DNA of 64,000 nt from an uncultured Clostridia bacterium (GCA_944336125.1 CALVLA010000003.1:62001-126000), one strand, 5' to 3'. Shown: positions 37,442 through 48,137, counted from the stretch's first letter. Translations and numbers: made by a program. Notes: generated by a model not told the origin, from the letters alone.

Positions 37442-38559
37442 AAGCTGTCGGGCTTATCCTCTCCAACATTCACGATAAAAATATCCCCGAACTGACAAGC
37501 ATTCGTTCAATTGGTTCGGTGCCTTTCGGCGGAAGATATCGCCTTATCGACTTTGCCTTGTCAAATATGGTAAACTCCGGCATCACAAGCGTCGGAATTA
37601 TTACCAAAAGCAACTATCAGTCTCTTATGGACCACGTGGGTTCAGGCAAAGAGTGGGACCTCGTCAGAAAAAACGGCGGTTTGTTTATGCTTCCGCCTTT
37701 CTCGGACAATCAGGACGAAGTTTATGAAACGCGTTTGCAGGCACTCAACAACGTCATGAATTTCCTTTACAGGACGCCTCACGAACTTGTCGTATTGTCT
37801 GACTCGGACATGGTGCTTAACATCGACATAGACAAAGTCATCGATTACCACATTGAAAAAAATGCAGACGTAACCTGCGTTTACAATGAAATGGTGCTTG
37901 ACGGCGACGAAGGCCGACTTGTGTCGGTAATCAAAACAAACGTAGACGGCAAAGTCGTTGACATCAAAACGGCAAAACCGGAAAAAGCGGTAAAAGCAAA
38001 AAGCGTCATAAACATTTGGGTTTTCAACAGGATGCTTTTGATTAACCTCATCAAGGAAACTCTTTCCCGCGAAAGCAGGGCGGATTTCGACCTCGACCTC
38101 ATCGGCAAAAACCTCAACAAAATAAACGTTGTGGGATACGCTTTCGAAGGCTATTTTGCTTGGATTACTTCGCTTTCAAAATACTTCAAACACAACATGG
38201 ATTTGCTTGACAAAAAAGTCAGGGACAATCTTTTCAACCAAAAATACATGGCGGTTTACACAAAAGTCAAAGACTCGCCTCCTACAAGCTACCGCGCAAA
38301 CGCTCAGGTCAAAAACTCCTTTGTTGCCGACGGCTGCGTTATCGACGGCTATGTTGAAAACAGCATTATTTTCAGGGGCGTAACGGTTGGCCGCGGCTGT
38401 GTAATCAAAAACAGCATTCTCATGCAGGACAGCATAGTTCTCGACAACGCTCAGCTTAACTGCGTTATCGCCGACAAAAACGTCGTAATTAAAAGCGGCA
38501 GAAATTTGTCGGGCTGCGAAAACATGCCGTTCTATATCGGTAAAAATTCTATTGTTTGA
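37438..38559 (+). CDS. glgD: ADP-glucose pyrophosphorylase regulatory subunit
   Basis: This is a 373-residue GlgC paralogue. The GGxGxRL nucleotide loop is replaced by '[14 protein letters not shown]', and the catalytic GDH motif by 'SDSDMVL', so it should be catalytically inactive. In Firmicutes GlgD raises GlgC activity in a mixed tetramer. The C-terminal beta-helix with repeating '[20 protein letters not shown]' units is retained. GGAGGTG and the ATGA overlap with glgC indicate coupled synthesis. Confidence 0.95.
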   Translation: MKAVGLILSNIHDKNIPELTSIRSIGSVPFGGRYRLIDFALSNMVNSGITSVGIITKSNYQSLMDHVGSGKEWDLVRKNGGLFMLPPFSDNQDEVYETRLQALNNVMNFLYRTPHELVVLSDSDMVLNIDIDKVIDYHIEKNADVTCVYNEMVLDGDEGRLVSVIKTNVDGKVVDIKTAKPEKAVKAKSVINIWVFNRMLLINLIKETLSRESRADFDLDLIGKNLNKINVVGYAFEGYFAWITSLSKYFKHNMDLLDKKVRDNLFNQKYMAVYTKVKDSPPTSYRANAQVKNSFVADGCVIDGYVENSIIFRGVTVGRGCVIKNSILMQDSIVLDNAQLNCVIADKNVVIKSGRNLSGCENMPFYIGKNSIV

Positions 38560-38571
38560 CGAGGTGTTATT

Positions 38572-40098
38572 ATGGCAAGAAAAATCAACAATACAAAGGT
38601 TTCGGCTCCTGAAAAGGTCGAAGCCGCAAAAAAATGCGACAAGGCAGTTGATGCCGAAATAAAGCCTGACAGACAACTTAAACTCCTTTTTGTCGCAAGC
38701 GAATGTCAGCCTTTCGTTGCTACCGGCGGTTTGGGTGACGTTATGGGCTCGCTGCCGCATACTATAAAAAAGGTTTGCGACAACTGCGACGTAAGAGTTA
38801 TGCTTCCGCTTTACGGCGACATAAAGCAGGAATACAGGGAACAAATGACCTTTTTGGGTTACACCAACGTGGAACTCGCTTGGCGTAACCAGTACTGCGG
38901 CGTTTTCGAACTTGTTAAAGACGGCGTTACATACTACTTCCTTGACAATGAGTACTACTTCAAGCGCGAAGGTCAGTACGGCTACTTTGACGACGGTGAA
39001 AGATATGCTTTCTTTTCAAAAGCAATTCTCTCGGTTTTGCCGCTCATAGGCTTTATTCCTACAATCATTCACGCAAACGACTGGCAGACGGCTCTCGTTC
39101 CCGTTTATCTCAAAACGATTTTCCACGACGAGTATTACAGAAACATCCGTACTGTATTTACCATTCACAACATCGCTTATCAGGGTAAATACGACCCGGC
39201 TATTTTGGGCGACGTTTTCGGCCTCGGCGAACAAAGCAGAAGCATTTTGTGCTATGACGGAATAATTAACCTTATGAAGGGCGCAATCGTGTGCTGTGAC
39301 GTTTTGTCTACCGTAAGTCCTACTTACGCGGAAGAAATCAAAACTCCCGAATATTCGTACGGGCTTCACTACATAATCAAACAAAACGCCTACAAGCTCA
39401 AAGGCGTAATCAACGGTATCGATACCAAATTTTACGATCCTTCCTCCGATGAGTCTATTTTTGTTAAATATGACAAAAATTCCGTCGAAGGCAAAATCCA
39501 AAACAAAATTCAGCTGCAGCAAATGCTCAGCCTCCCTGTCGACAGAAACATTCCTGTCGTTTCAATCATTACTCGTCTCGTCGATCACAAGGGTATCGAC
39601 CTGATTATTCAATCGATTGACGAATTGATGAAAAATCATTTACAATTAATCATTCTCGGCAAGGGCGATTTGCGCTACGAAGAAATTCTCAAAAATTTCG
39701 AAAGCCGTTATCCTAACAAAATCAGGGCTATCATCGCTTTCAATCAGGACCTTTCGAGGAAAATTTATGCCGCTTCGGACATCTATCTCATGCCTTCCAA
39801 ATCCGAACCTTGCGGGCTTGCGCAAATGATTGCAAGCCGTTACGGCGCTATTCCTATTACAAGGGAAACAGGCGGCCTCAACGACAGCATCGTGGACTTC
39901 GGTACGGGACACGGAAACGGCTGGACTTTTAAAAATTACAGCGCGCGTGACTTTATTTACGTTGTGAGAAATGCCGTCGAAGTTTTCCACAACCACAAGG
40001 AAGCTTGGAACGATTTGAGAAACATCGTTTTTTCTGTCGATTTCTCCTGGGAAAAATCCGCCGGCGAATATTTGAAAATTTATCATTCTTTAATGTAA
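38572..40098 (+). CDS. glgA: Glycogen synthase (ADP-glucose, GT5)
   Basis: This 508-residue enzyme elongates glycogen from ADP-glucose. After a 38-residue charged N-terminal tail not usual in the family, the GT5 core begins with 'LLFVASECQPFVATGGLGDVM', where the classical KTGGL lysine position reads Ala. The GT-B C-terminal half has 'TRLVDHKGIDLI' and 'KSEPCGLAQMIA', with the catalytic Glu. It is followed by glgP in the same operon. Confidence 0.95.
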   Translation: MARKINNTKVSAPEKVEAAKKCDKAVDAEIKPDRQLKLLFVASECQPFVATGGLGDVMGSLPHTIKKVCDNCDVRVMLPLYGDIKQEYREQMTFLGYTNVELAWRNQYCGVFELVKDGVTYYFLDNEYYFKREGQYGYFDDGERYAFFSKAILSVLPLIGFIPTIIHANDWQTALVPVYLKTIFHDEYYRNIRTVFTIHNIAYQGKYDPAILGDVFGLGEQSRSILCYDGIINLMKGAIVCCDVLSTVSPTYAEEIKTPEYSYGLHYIIKQNAYKLKGVINGIDTKFYDPSSDESIFVKYDKNSVEGKIQNKIQLQQMLSLPVDRNIPVVSIITRLVDHKGIDLIIQSIDELMKNHLQLIILGKGDLRYEEILKNFESRYPNKIRAIIAFNQDLSRKIYAASDIYLMPSKSEPCGLAQMIASRYGAIPITRETGGLNDSIVDFGTGHGNGWTFKNYSARDFIYVVRNAVEVFHNHKEAWNDLRNIVFSVDFSWEKSAGEYLKIYHSLM

Positions 40099-40119
40099 TT
40101 TAGTGTATCAAGAGGTATT

Positions 40120-42534
40120 ATGGCTGCGACGAAAGACAACTTGACTATTCAGGAACAAATTAACGACAAACTCAAAAGGTATTTTAACATTACCTTAAAC
40201 GAAGCTACAAAAAATCAGCTTTATTACGCAAGTGCTTCGGTTGTGAGAGATTTTCTCCTCACTAAGCGCAACGAGTTTTCTCACAGGCGCCATCTTAAAA
40301 AGGGCAAGCGCGTTTACTACCTTTGCATGGAGTTTTTGCTTGGGCAGTCTCTCAAAACCAACCTTTTCAATTTGCAGTTGACTGACTCCTTCAGAGAGGC
40401 GCTCGCTCCTTACGTGAAACTGGAAGAATTGTTTGACCTCGAACCCGACGCAGGTCTCGGCAACGGCGGTCTCGGCAGGCTCGCAGCTTGCTTTATGGAT
40501 TCGCTTGCCGCTTTGAGTTATCCTGCCATGGGGTACTCCATCCGTTACGAATACGGTTTGTTTAAACAAAAAATTATCGACGGCTGGCAGACGGAATTTC
40601 CCGACAACTGGCTCCCAGGCGGCGACGTCTGGATGGTTCAGCGCCAGGACGGTGCCGTTCGTGTGAAAATGGGGGGCTCCGTTTCGTACGACATGGTAGA
40701 CGGAAAATTTGTTCCTATTTACAAGGACTGCGACGAAATTATCGCTATGCCTTATGAAATGATTATTTCGGGCTACGGCGACGGGGCAAGTATTTTGAGG
40801 CTTTGGAGCGCAAAAAGCAGCCGCTCTTTCGACATGAAGTCTTTCGGCTCGGGCGACTATGCCAGAGTTATGCAGATGCAGAGCGAGGCGGAGCTTATTT
40901 CAAAAGTTCTTTACCCTGCCGACAACCACTCGGAAGGAAAAACCCTGCGTCTCAAACAGCAATACTTTTTGGTGTCCGCTTCAATTCAAAACATAATCAA
41001 CGACCACATGCGCCGTTGGAAAGACATAAGAAAACTGCCTGACATGGCGGCAATCCACATCAACGACACTCACCCTGCTTTGTGTATTCCTGAGCTTATG
41101 CGTATCCTCATGGACGAACACGGTCTCGGTTGGGACGAAGCTTTTGACATCGTGACAAAAACCGTTGCTTACACTAACCACACCGTTATGGCGGAAGCTT
41201 TGGAAGAATGGGATCAGTCACGTGTGAAAATGCTTTTGCCGCGTATTTACGACATTATTCTGGAACTTGACAGGCGTCACAACGAACACCTTCGTCAGCG
41301 TTTCGGCAACGACGAAGGTAAAATTAAAAGCTGCGCGATTTTGTACTACAACAAAGTGCGTATGGCAAATCTTTCCATCGTAGGTTCGCATAACGTCAAC
41401 GGCGTTTCGGCTTTGCACACCGAAATTATCAAAAATACGGTGTTTAAAGATTTTTATCTCGACACGCCTGAAAAATTCATCAACGTTACAAACGGCATAG
41501 CTTACAGAAGATGGCTTTGTCAGTCAAATACACGTCTTTCGGCACTTTTGAAAGACATAATAGGCGACAAGTTTTATAAATCGGCTGACGAACTTAAAAA
41601 GCTTGAAAAGTTCGTAAACGACAAAACGGTACTTGAAAAACTTTCAGACATCAAACTTGCCAACAAAATCGATTTTGCCGATTTCGTTTACAAGAGAAAC
41701 GGCATTGTCATAGATCCGAACACTCGTTTTGACGTTCAGGCAAAACGTATTCACGAATACAAACGTCAGCTTTTGAACGCGCTCAAAATTATCGCGATAA
41801 TGAACAAACTCAGGGATAACCCTGACGCCGACATTACTCCTCAAACATTCATTTTCGCGGGAAAAGCTGCTCCGGGTTATTACGTGGCAAAACAGCTTAT
41901 TCAGCTTATCTGCGCTTTGAGCCGCGAGATAGACCAAAATCCGCGTCTGAAAGAAAAAATCAACGTAGTTTTCCTTGAAGACTACTGCGTTACGGTTGCG
42001 GAAAAAATGATGCCTGCAAGCGAAGTCAGCCAGCAAATTTCAATGGCGGGTAAAGAAGCAAGCGGCACGGGCAACATGAAGTTTATGATTAACGGCGCGT
42101 TGACTATTGGTACTCTTGACGGAGCTAACGTCGAAATGGCAGAGGCTGTGGGCGACGACAACATTTTCATTTTCGGCCTTAAAGCAGACGAGGTTGAAAA
42201 CCTTTGGAAGAGCGGATATAACTCAACTCATTATTACAATCACAACGACGTTTTGAGAGGGGTTATCGAAAGGCTCAACGGCAATATCGGCGGTCAGAAC
42301 TTCTCGCATATCGCGCAGTATCTCATGACTCGTTCGCCTATCGCCGACCCTTACATGTGTCTTGCGGATTTTGACAGCTATATGAATATTCACGGCAAAA
42401 TGGACAGCGTTTACCGCAACAAGCTTGACTGGAACGCCAAATCGCTTGTCAACATTGCAAGAGCAGGAAGATTTTCCGCAGACCGAAGCATTGAAGAATA
42501 CGCTAAAAACATCTGGCATCTCAAAAAAATCTGA
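40120..42534 (+). CDS. glgP: Glycogen phosphorylase
   Basis: This is an 804-residue GT35 PLP enzyme that releases glucose-1-phosphate from glycogen or maltodextrin. The PLP-lysine region is 'GTGNMKFMINGALTIGTLDG'. Conserved early motifs include 'YYLCMEFLLGQSL' and 'GLGNGGLGRLAACFMDSLA'. Being in the same operon as glgA means synthesis and breakdown enzymes are made together, so control must be at the enzyme level. Confidence 0.96.
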   Translation: MAATKDNLTIQEQINDKLKRYFNITLNEATKNQLYYASASVVRDFLLTKRNEFSHRRHLKKGKRVYYLCMEFLLGQSLKTNLFNLQLTDSFREALAPYVKLEELFDLEPDAGLGNGGLGRLAACFMDSLAALSYPAMGYSIRYEYGLFKQKIIDGWQTEFPDNWLPGGDVWMVQRQDGAVRVKMGGSVSYDMVDGKFVPIYKDCDEIIAMPYEMIISGYGDGASILRLWSAKSSRSFDMKSFGSGDYARVMQMQSEAELISKVLYPADNHSEGKTLRLKQQYFLVSASIQNIINDHMRRWKDIRKLPDMAAIHINDTHPALCIPELMRILMDEHGLGWDEAFDIVTKTVAYTNHTVMAEALEEWDQSRVKMLLPRIYDIILELDRRHNEHLRQRFGNDEGKIKSCAILYYNKVRMANLSIVGSHNVNGVSALHTEIIKNTVFKDFYLDTPEKFINVTNGIAYRRWLCQSNTRLSALLKDIIGDKFYKSADELKKLEKFVNDKTVLEKLSDIKLANKIDFADFVYKRNGIVIDPNTRFDVQAKRIHEYKRQLLNALKIIAIMNKLRDNPDADITPQTFIFAGKAAPGYYVAKQLIQLICALSREIDQNPRLKEKINVVFLEDYCVTVAEKMMPASEVSQQISMAGKEASGTGNMKFMINGALTIGTLDGANVEMAEAVGDDNIFIFGLKADEVENLWKSGYNSTHYYNHNDVLRGVIERLNGNIGGQNFSHIAQYLMTRSPIADPYMCLADFDSYMNIHGKMDSVYRNKLDWNAKSLVNIARAGRFSADRSIEEYAKNIWHLKKI

Positions 42535-42547
42535 TATAGAGTGATTT

Positions 42548-44383
42548 ATGGTTTACTTCGACCCTTTGAACAAGGCTTGCAAAAGCGTTACCGGTGCGGT
42601 CGAAAAAGACGAAAAGTTTACGTTGGCATTGACGCTTGACAAACCGGTCAATGCCAATCGTTGTTTTTTGTGCTTTTACTCCGACAACGGTAAAATTTTT
42701 AAACGATTTATGACAAAAATACGAAACGGCGAGGGCAAGGACGTTTTTTCGGTTGATCTTTCCTTTCCTGTTTCGGGACTGTTTTTTTACTACTTCGAAA
42801 TAGAAACAGATTACGGACTTCATTTTGTCGTTTCGGACGAAAGCGCGAGAGGACACTTTTCGCGGGAGAACGGCAGGCATTTTCAGCTTACCGTGTTTGA
42901 GGCAGACAAGTTTGAAGCAAACTGGTTTAAAGGGGGACTGACTTACCATGTTTTTGTGGACAGGTTTTTCAAAGGACGCGAACACAGCTATCCCGACGGC
43001 GCGAAGGTGAATCCCGACTGGTATGCTCAGCCCGACCACCGTCCCGTAAACGGAATTGTGCTTAACAACGAGTTTTTCGGCGGAGATATTTCGGGTATTA
43101 CCAAAAAGCTTTCATACATCAAAAGCCTTGGGGTTACCGCAATTTATATAAGTCCTATTGTTGAGGCAAATTCAAACCACAAATACAATACTGGCGATTT
43201 TTTGAAAATTGACGAGGGCTTCGGTGACGAAAAGGATTTTGAAAACCTCATTTCATCCGCGAAAAAACTGGGGATTTCAATCATTATCGACGGGGTATTC
43301 AGTCACACGGGGGACGACAGCGTTTATTTCAACAAATACGGTCATTATGACAGCGTAGGAGCTTTTCAGTCAGAAAATTCACCTTATTTTAACTGGTACT
43401 CCTTTATTGATTACCCTAATGTTTACAAATCGTGGTGGGGAATAGACACTCTTCCCGAAATAGACAAAACAAACGAAAGTTATCGTGAATTTATTTGCGA
43501 ACAAGTCATTCCTAAGTGGCTTGAAATGGGAGTTGACGGAATTCGCCTTGACGTTGCGGACGAGTTGCCAGACTGTTTTTTGACTCCTTTGTGTCAAAGC
43601 ATAAAAAACTGCGGCGACAAGCTCATTATCGGCGAAGTTTGGGAAAACGCAACCGACAAAATTTCGTACGGGGTCAGAAGAAAATATTTTCAGGGCGGTC
43701 AGCTTGACAGCGTCATGAATTATCCGCTTAAAAACGCTATTTTGAGCTTTTTAAGCAACGGTGACGGAAAACATCTTGTTGACGTTATCAGAAATCAGAT
43801 AAACAATTATCCTAAACACGCGCTTGACAAGCTTTTAAACATATTGTCGTCGCATGATACGCCGAGAGCTATTACGGTGCTGGGCGGAAAACCTGCGGAT
43901 ACGCGTGATGTTCAGTCTGTCACATTTTTGAACGAAAGCGAATTTGAGCAGGCAAAACAAAAACTAAAAATCGCGGCGCTTTTGCAATATACTTTGTACG
44001 GCGTGCCTTGTCTTTTTTACGGCGACGAGGCGGGGCTTCAAGGCTACGGCGATCCGTTTTGCAGAAAGTGTTACCCTTGGGGCAGAGAGGACGCTGAACT
44101 TGTAAAGTTTTACGCTACTTTGGGAAAACTGAGAGCAAACGACATTTTTGTTTCGTCTGAAGTCGTTGACGTGCATTTCGATGACGGCATTTTCTCTTTT
44201 GAAAGACGCTTGAAAAACAAAATTTTTAAGGTATTTGTCAACATGTCGGGAGCAAAACGCGTCGTCGATTTGGAAAAAGGCTTTGTAAACGCTTTAAACG
44301 GTGAAAAACTGACTTCTGCAGTCACCGTAGACAATCAGGATTTTATTGCGGCGTTGTTTGACACTGACTTTTCGGTATGTTAA
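42548..44383 (+). CDS. Cytosolic GH13 glycosidase (neopullulanase/amylase type)
   Basis: This is a 611-residue protein without a signal peptide. Residues 1-130 form a beta domain resembling a starch-binding module. The catalytic barrel starts at 'GLTYHVFVDRFFKG' and carries 'GVDGIRLDVADEL' (nucleophile Asp), 'IIGEVWENA' (acid Glu) and 'LSSHDTPR' (third Asp). The pattern fits the neopullulanase/cyclomaltodextrinase group, which trims branched dextrins inside the cell. It likely acts as the debranching or dextrin-hydrolysing partner of GlgP, since no separate GlgX is present in this operon. Confidence 0.9.
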   Translation: MVYFDPLNKACKSVTGAVEKDEKFTLALTLDKPVNANRCFLCFYSDNGKIFKRFMTKIRNGEGKDVFSVDLSFPVSGLFFYYFEIETDYGLHFVVSDESARGHFSRENGRHFQLTVFEADKFEANWFKGGLTYHVFVDRFFKGREHSYPDGAKVNPDWYAQPDHRPVNGIVLNNEFFGGDISGITKKLSYIKSLGVTAIYISPIVEANSNHKYNTGDFLKIDEGFGDEKDFENLISSAKKLGISIIIDGVFSHTGDDSVYFNKYGHYDSVGAFQSENSPYFNWYSFIDYPNVYKSWWGIDTLPEIDKTNESYREFICEQVIPKWLEMGVDGIRLDVADELPDCFLTPLCQSIKNCGDKLIIGEVWENATDKISYGVRRKYFQGGQLDSVMNYPLKNAILSFLSNGDGKHLVDVIRNQINNYPKHALDKLLNILSSHDTPRAITVLGGKPADTRDVQSVTFLNESEFEQAKQKLKIAALLQYTLYGVPCLFYGDEAGLQGYGDPFCRKCYPWGREDAELVKFYATLGKLRANDIFVSSEVVDVHFDDGIFSFERRLKNKIFKVFVNMSGAKRVVDLEKGFVNALNGEKLTSAVTVDNQDFIAALFDTDFSVC

Positions 44384-44409
44384 ACTTTGTCTGTAATACG
44401 GAGGAAAAA

Positions 44410-45654
44410 ATGCTTATCAAAACACCGCCTAAGGGTATGCGCGACATCTTGCCTGCTGACCTTAAACTCAGACAGCAAATTTTGGACGTGATCACCAAAA
44501 TTTACAACTCTTACGGCTTTACTCAGATAGAAACACCTTGCGTCGAAGATATCAATACCTTGACTTCAAAACAAGGCGGAGACAACGAAAAACTTATTTT
44601 TAAAATTTTGAAAAGGGGCGAAAAGCTTGAAAACGCTTCGGCAGACAACATCTGCGACCTCGGGCTTCGCTATGACCTGACTGTGCCGCTTTCGCGTTAT
44701 TATGCTAACAACAGCGGAAATTTGCCTAACGTATTCAAAGCTATTCAAATCGGCAACGTCTGGCGCGCCGAAAGACCGCAGAAAGGCAGGTTTCGTCAGT
44801 TTGTTCAATGTGACATCGACATAATCGGCGAGGAAAGTCATCTTGCCGAGGCAGAGCTTATTTCGGCTACTACGACAGCGCTCAACGCATTGGGACTTGA
44901 CGGCTTTACGGTAAAAATCAACGACAGAAGGATTTTGAAAGGTTTGGCTCAAAAAGCAGGATTTGCCGAAGAAGATTTCGACAAGGTTTTCATTGCTTTG
45001 GACAAGCTTGACAAAATAGGTTTTGACGGTGTTGTAGGTGAACTTGTCGAGGAAGGTCTTGCCGAGGAAAAGGCAAAAACCGTTTTGAATTTTGCTTTGT
45101 CCATTTCAGCCGAAGGGCTTGAAAAGGCGAAGGAAGTGTTGAAGGGCGTCGTTGACGAAAAGGTTTTTGACAATCTTGCGGAAATCATTGCTATCAACTG
45201 CTGTGACAAATTTAAACTTAAATTTGACTGTACTCTTGTCAGAGGCATGAACTATTACACGGGACCTATTTTCGAAATCGAAGTTGACGGTTTCGGAGTT
45301 TCTGTCGCGGGCGGCGGAAGATACGACAACATGCTTGGCAAGTTTTTGAACAGAAGCGTGCCTGCGTGCGGATTTTCGATAGGTTTTGAAAGGATTTTTA
45401 CCGTCCTTAAAGAAAAGGGCGTTTCGTTTGGCGAGCAGCCTAAAAAGACCGCTTACGTAGTGGACTCTCGCTGCGGTGCCGACATAATTTCAAAAGTATT
45501 TAAAGAAGCGGAAAAAATTCGCTCACAGGGCGGAATATGCCTTGTTACAAAAAGAATCAAAAATTTCGGATTTTTGCTCGAACAGCTGAAAAAAGACGGT
45601 TATTCCGATATTTTTCAGGTAAACGAAAAGGGTGAAATCAGGATTACCGACTGA
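44410..45654 (+). CDS. hisS: Histidyl-tRNA synthetase
   Basis: This is a 414-residue class II synthetase. Motif 2 is 'VWRAERPQKGRFRQFVQCDID', the histidine signature is 'LVRGMNYYTGPIFEIE', and motif 3 is 'CGFSIGFERI'. The C-terminal anticodon domain is present, which argues against the HisZ paralogue. The start at 44410 follows CGGAGG. It sits between a glycogen-degrading enzyme and a P-type ATPase, in the same direction with short gaps, and there is no T-box leader in the 26 bases before it. Confidence 0.88.
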   Translation: MLIKTPPKGMRDILPADLKLRQQILDVITKIYNSYGFTQIETPCVEDINTLTSKQGGDNEKLIFKILKRGEKLENASADNICDLGLRYDLTVPLSRYYANNSGNLPNVFKAIQIGNVWRAERPQKGRFRQFVQCDIDIIGEESHLAEAELISATTTALNALGLDGFTVKINDRRILKGLAQKAGFAEEDFDKVFIALDKLDKIGFDGVVGELVEEGLAEEKAKTVLNFALSISAEGLEKAKEVLKGVVDEKVFDNLAEIIAINCCDKFKLKFDCTLVRGMNYYTGPIFEIEVDGFGVSVAGGGRYDNMLGKFLNRSVPACGFSIGFERIFTVLKEKGVSFGEQPKKTAYVVDSRCGADIISKVFKEAEKIRSQGGICLVTKRIKNFGFLLEQLKKDGYSDIFQVNEKGEIRITD

Positions 45655-45656
45655 CT

Positions 45657-48125
45657 ATGAACAATGATGTTGTTGAAGAAAAAGTAACGTCTGTTTCCCA
45701 AGACGAAAAAGCCGAAGTCAAAGAGGAAAAAAAGCAGGAAAACAAAAAAAAGCCTGCGGTTCCTCTCCATTTGGCGACCCGTTTTGAACCTGACCCCGCA
45801 AAAGGTCTGTCAGACGAACAAGTAGAAAGCAGAAAAGAAGACAGTCTTACCAACTATGTCGACAAAAACAACGGAAAAACCTACTTGCAGATATTTTTGG
45901 GTAACATCTTCACTTTTTTCAACCTCATTTACCTCATAGTTTTTGTGGCTCTTGCTTACTTCGGTTTGTGGAATCAGGTAATGTTTATGCTTGTCGTTGT
46001 CGCAAACACGGGCATTGCCATTATTCAGGAAATAAAATCCAAAAAAACAATCGCCAAGCTCTCGATAGTTTCCGCTCCTATGGCCACAGTTTTACGCGAC
46101 GGTCAAGAGCGAGAAATAAGCATTGACGATGTGGTGCTTGACGACATCGTCTTATACGGACTTGGAAAACAAATATGCGCCGACTCAATCGTCGTTTCCG
46201 GAAGTGTGGAAGTAAACGAATCCATGCTTACCGGTGAATCGGTGGCGGTAGTTAAAAAAGAAGGAGACGTGCTTTACGCCGGTAGTTTTGTGACCAGCGG
46301 CAGCTGTGTGGCAAAAACCGACAAGATAGGTCAGTACAACTACATCGAGGGGCTTACCGCGCAGGCAAAAAAATACAAAAAGCCGCGTTCCGAACTGCTT
46401 AAATCGCTTAACATCGTGCTTAAAGTCATTGCGGTTATCATCGTTCCTATAGCTTACTTTTCCTTTATGAACAATTTCAGGAACGCTCCTTCTGACGTGG
46501 ACGCAATTATTTTTGCCGTAAGTAAAACCGCGGGAAGCGTTGTGCCTATGATTCCTGCCGGACCGTTTTTGCTGACAAGCGTTACCCTTGCCGTAAGCGT
46601 CATCAGGCTTGCAAAACGCAACACTCTTGTGCAGGAACTTTACTGTATAGAGATGTTGGCGCGCGTGGATGTGCTTTGTCTTGACAAAACGGGAACCATA
46701 ACCGACGGAACAATGTCGGTTGAAGAAGTAATTGAAATTAAAAACGACAGTACAAAAACCATAAAGCAGATAGTGGGTAACATGATGAGGGCGCTTGACG
46801 ACAACAACCTCACTTCCATTGCTCTGCGTGAAAAGTTCGGAACGTCAAAGGGTATGAAAGTAGTTGCCACCATGCCGTTTTCATCGGCGAGGAAGTTTTC
46901 CGCAGTTTCCTTTGAAAACGAGGGGACTTACTTTTTGGGCGCGCCTGAATTCGTGCTTCCTGCGGGCAGCGCGCGTATCGACAAGACTGTCACCAAATAT
47001 GCCGAGCAAGGCTACCGTGTGCTTGTCCTTGCCAACGCTACTTCGCAAATTGCGGGGCAGGGAAAGGAAGTCAAGCTTCCTTCTTTAAGAAAGCCCGTTG
47101 CGCTTATCGTTATCGAGGACAGAATAAGACCCGACGCTCCCGAAACAATACAGTGGTTTAAGGACAACGGCGTCGAAATTAAAGTTATTTCGGGTGACAA
47201 CCCTATCACCGTATCGGAAATAGCAAGGAGAGTTGGCGTCGAGCACAGCGACAGATACATCAGTCTCGAAGGACTTTCCGACGAACAAGTGGCGGAAATT
47301 GCTCCGCATTACACGGTTTTCGGCAGGGTTACCCCTGACCAGAAAGCTATCCTCGTAAAAGCTCTCAAAAAAATAAAAAAGACCGTCGCTATGACGGGGG
47401 ACGGCGTAAACGACATACTTGCAATGCGTGAGGCAGACTGTTCCATCGCTATGGCGGCCGGCAGCGAGGCGGCAAGACACGTGGCGCACCTTGTGCTTAT
47501 TGACAACAACTTCGGGTCTATGCCGAAAGTCGTAGCAGAAGGAAGAAGGGTAGTAAACAACATTCAAAGCGTGGCTTCCATGTTTTTCATGAAAACCATG
47601 TATACCATAATTCTCACCGTTTCGGCTTTGCTACTCAACATAACTTATCCTTACTCGACAAGCAACATCATGCTTTTGGAAGTGGTGATTGTCGGATACC
47701 CCGCAATGGCTTTGGCACTGCAACCTAACACAAACATCATCAAAGGACGGTTTTTGTCAAACGTATTCAAAAAGGCGTTGCCTAACTCAATTACTTTCTG
47801 CATAGGTACGGCTTTAATTTACATCATCGCTCTTTTCTTCATTCCTGTGGAACAGACAAGTCTTGAAACTATTGCCGCTTATACCTATACCGCAGCGGTA
47901 TTTTTCGCACTATATTTCTCGTGCAAACCGCTCAATATTTTCCGTACGGCACTGCTTGCGTCATCCGCTTTGCTTACCATAATCGGCATCGTCACTCTCG
48001 GCGGATTTTTCGAATTTTCGCCGCTCAGCTACGTTGAAATTCTTATCGCTTTGTGCGTTATTCAAATTTCTTTCCCGATTATGTCGGTTCTTAACAAGGC
48101 GTTTGATAAAATCGAAATCAAATAG
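45657..48125 (+). CDS. P-type cation-transporting ATPase
   Basis: This is an 822-residue ion pump. It has an A-domain TGES loop, the phosphorylated Asp343 in DKTGT, a TGDGVND hinge and about ten helices. The overall shape is like the CtpE/Ca2+ and Mg2+ group. The helix-4 motif normally reading IPEGL is here IPAGP (Ala301), so the usual acidic cation ligand is missing. Residues 1-40 are a charged tail. Only two bases separate it from hisS and no ribosome site is clear, so translation is probably coupled. The transported ion is unknown. Confidence 0.87.
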   Translation: MNNDVVEEKVTSVSQDEKAEVKEEKKQENKKKPAVPLHLATRFEPDPAKGLSDEQVESRKEDSLTNYVDKNNGKTYLQIFLGNIFTFFNLIYLIVFVALAYFGLWNQVMFMLVVVANTGIAIIQEIKSKKTIAKLSIVSAPMATVLRDGQEREISIDDVVLDDIVLYGLGKQICADSIVVSGSVEVNESMLTGESVAVVKKEGDVLYAGSFVTSGSCVAKTDKIGQYNYIEGLTAQAKKYKKPRSELLKSLNIVLKVIAVIIVPIAYFSFMNNFRNAPSDVDAIIFAVSKTAGSVVPMIPAGPFLLTSVTLAVSVIRLAKRNTLVQELYCIEMLARVDVLCLDKTGTITDGTMSVEEVIEIKNDSTKTIKQIVGNMMRALDDNNLTSIALREKFGTSKGMKVVATMPFSSARKFSAVSFENEGTYFLGAPEFVLPAGSARIDKTVTKYAEQGYRVLVLANATSQIAGQGKEVKLPSLRKPVALIVIEDRIRPDAPETIQWFKDNGVEIKVISGDNPITVSEIARRVGVEHSDRYISLEGLSDEQVAEIAPHYTVFGRVTPDQKAILVKALKKIKKTVAMTGDGVNDILAMREADCSIAMAAGSEAARHVAHLVLIDNNFGSMPKVVAEGRRVVNNIQSVASMFFMKTMYTIILTVSALLLNITYPYSTSNIMLLEVVIVGYPAMALALQPNTNIIKGRFLSNVFKKALPNSITFCIGTALIYIIALFFIPVEQTSLETIAAYTYTAAVFFALYFSCKPLNIFRTALLASSALLTIIGIVTLGGFFEFSPLSYVEILIALCVIQISFPIMSVLNKAFDKIEIK

Positions 48126-48137
48126 GAGGAATTTAAG

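Noticed and set aside
44383-44410. T-box leader for hisS
   Set aside because: Only 26 bases separate it from the previous gene; no stem or T-box sequence is present.
44410-45654. HisZ (regulatory HisRS paralogue) instead of HisS
   Set aside because: The histidine signature and the anticodon-binding domain are present, and no histidine biosynthesis gene is nearby.
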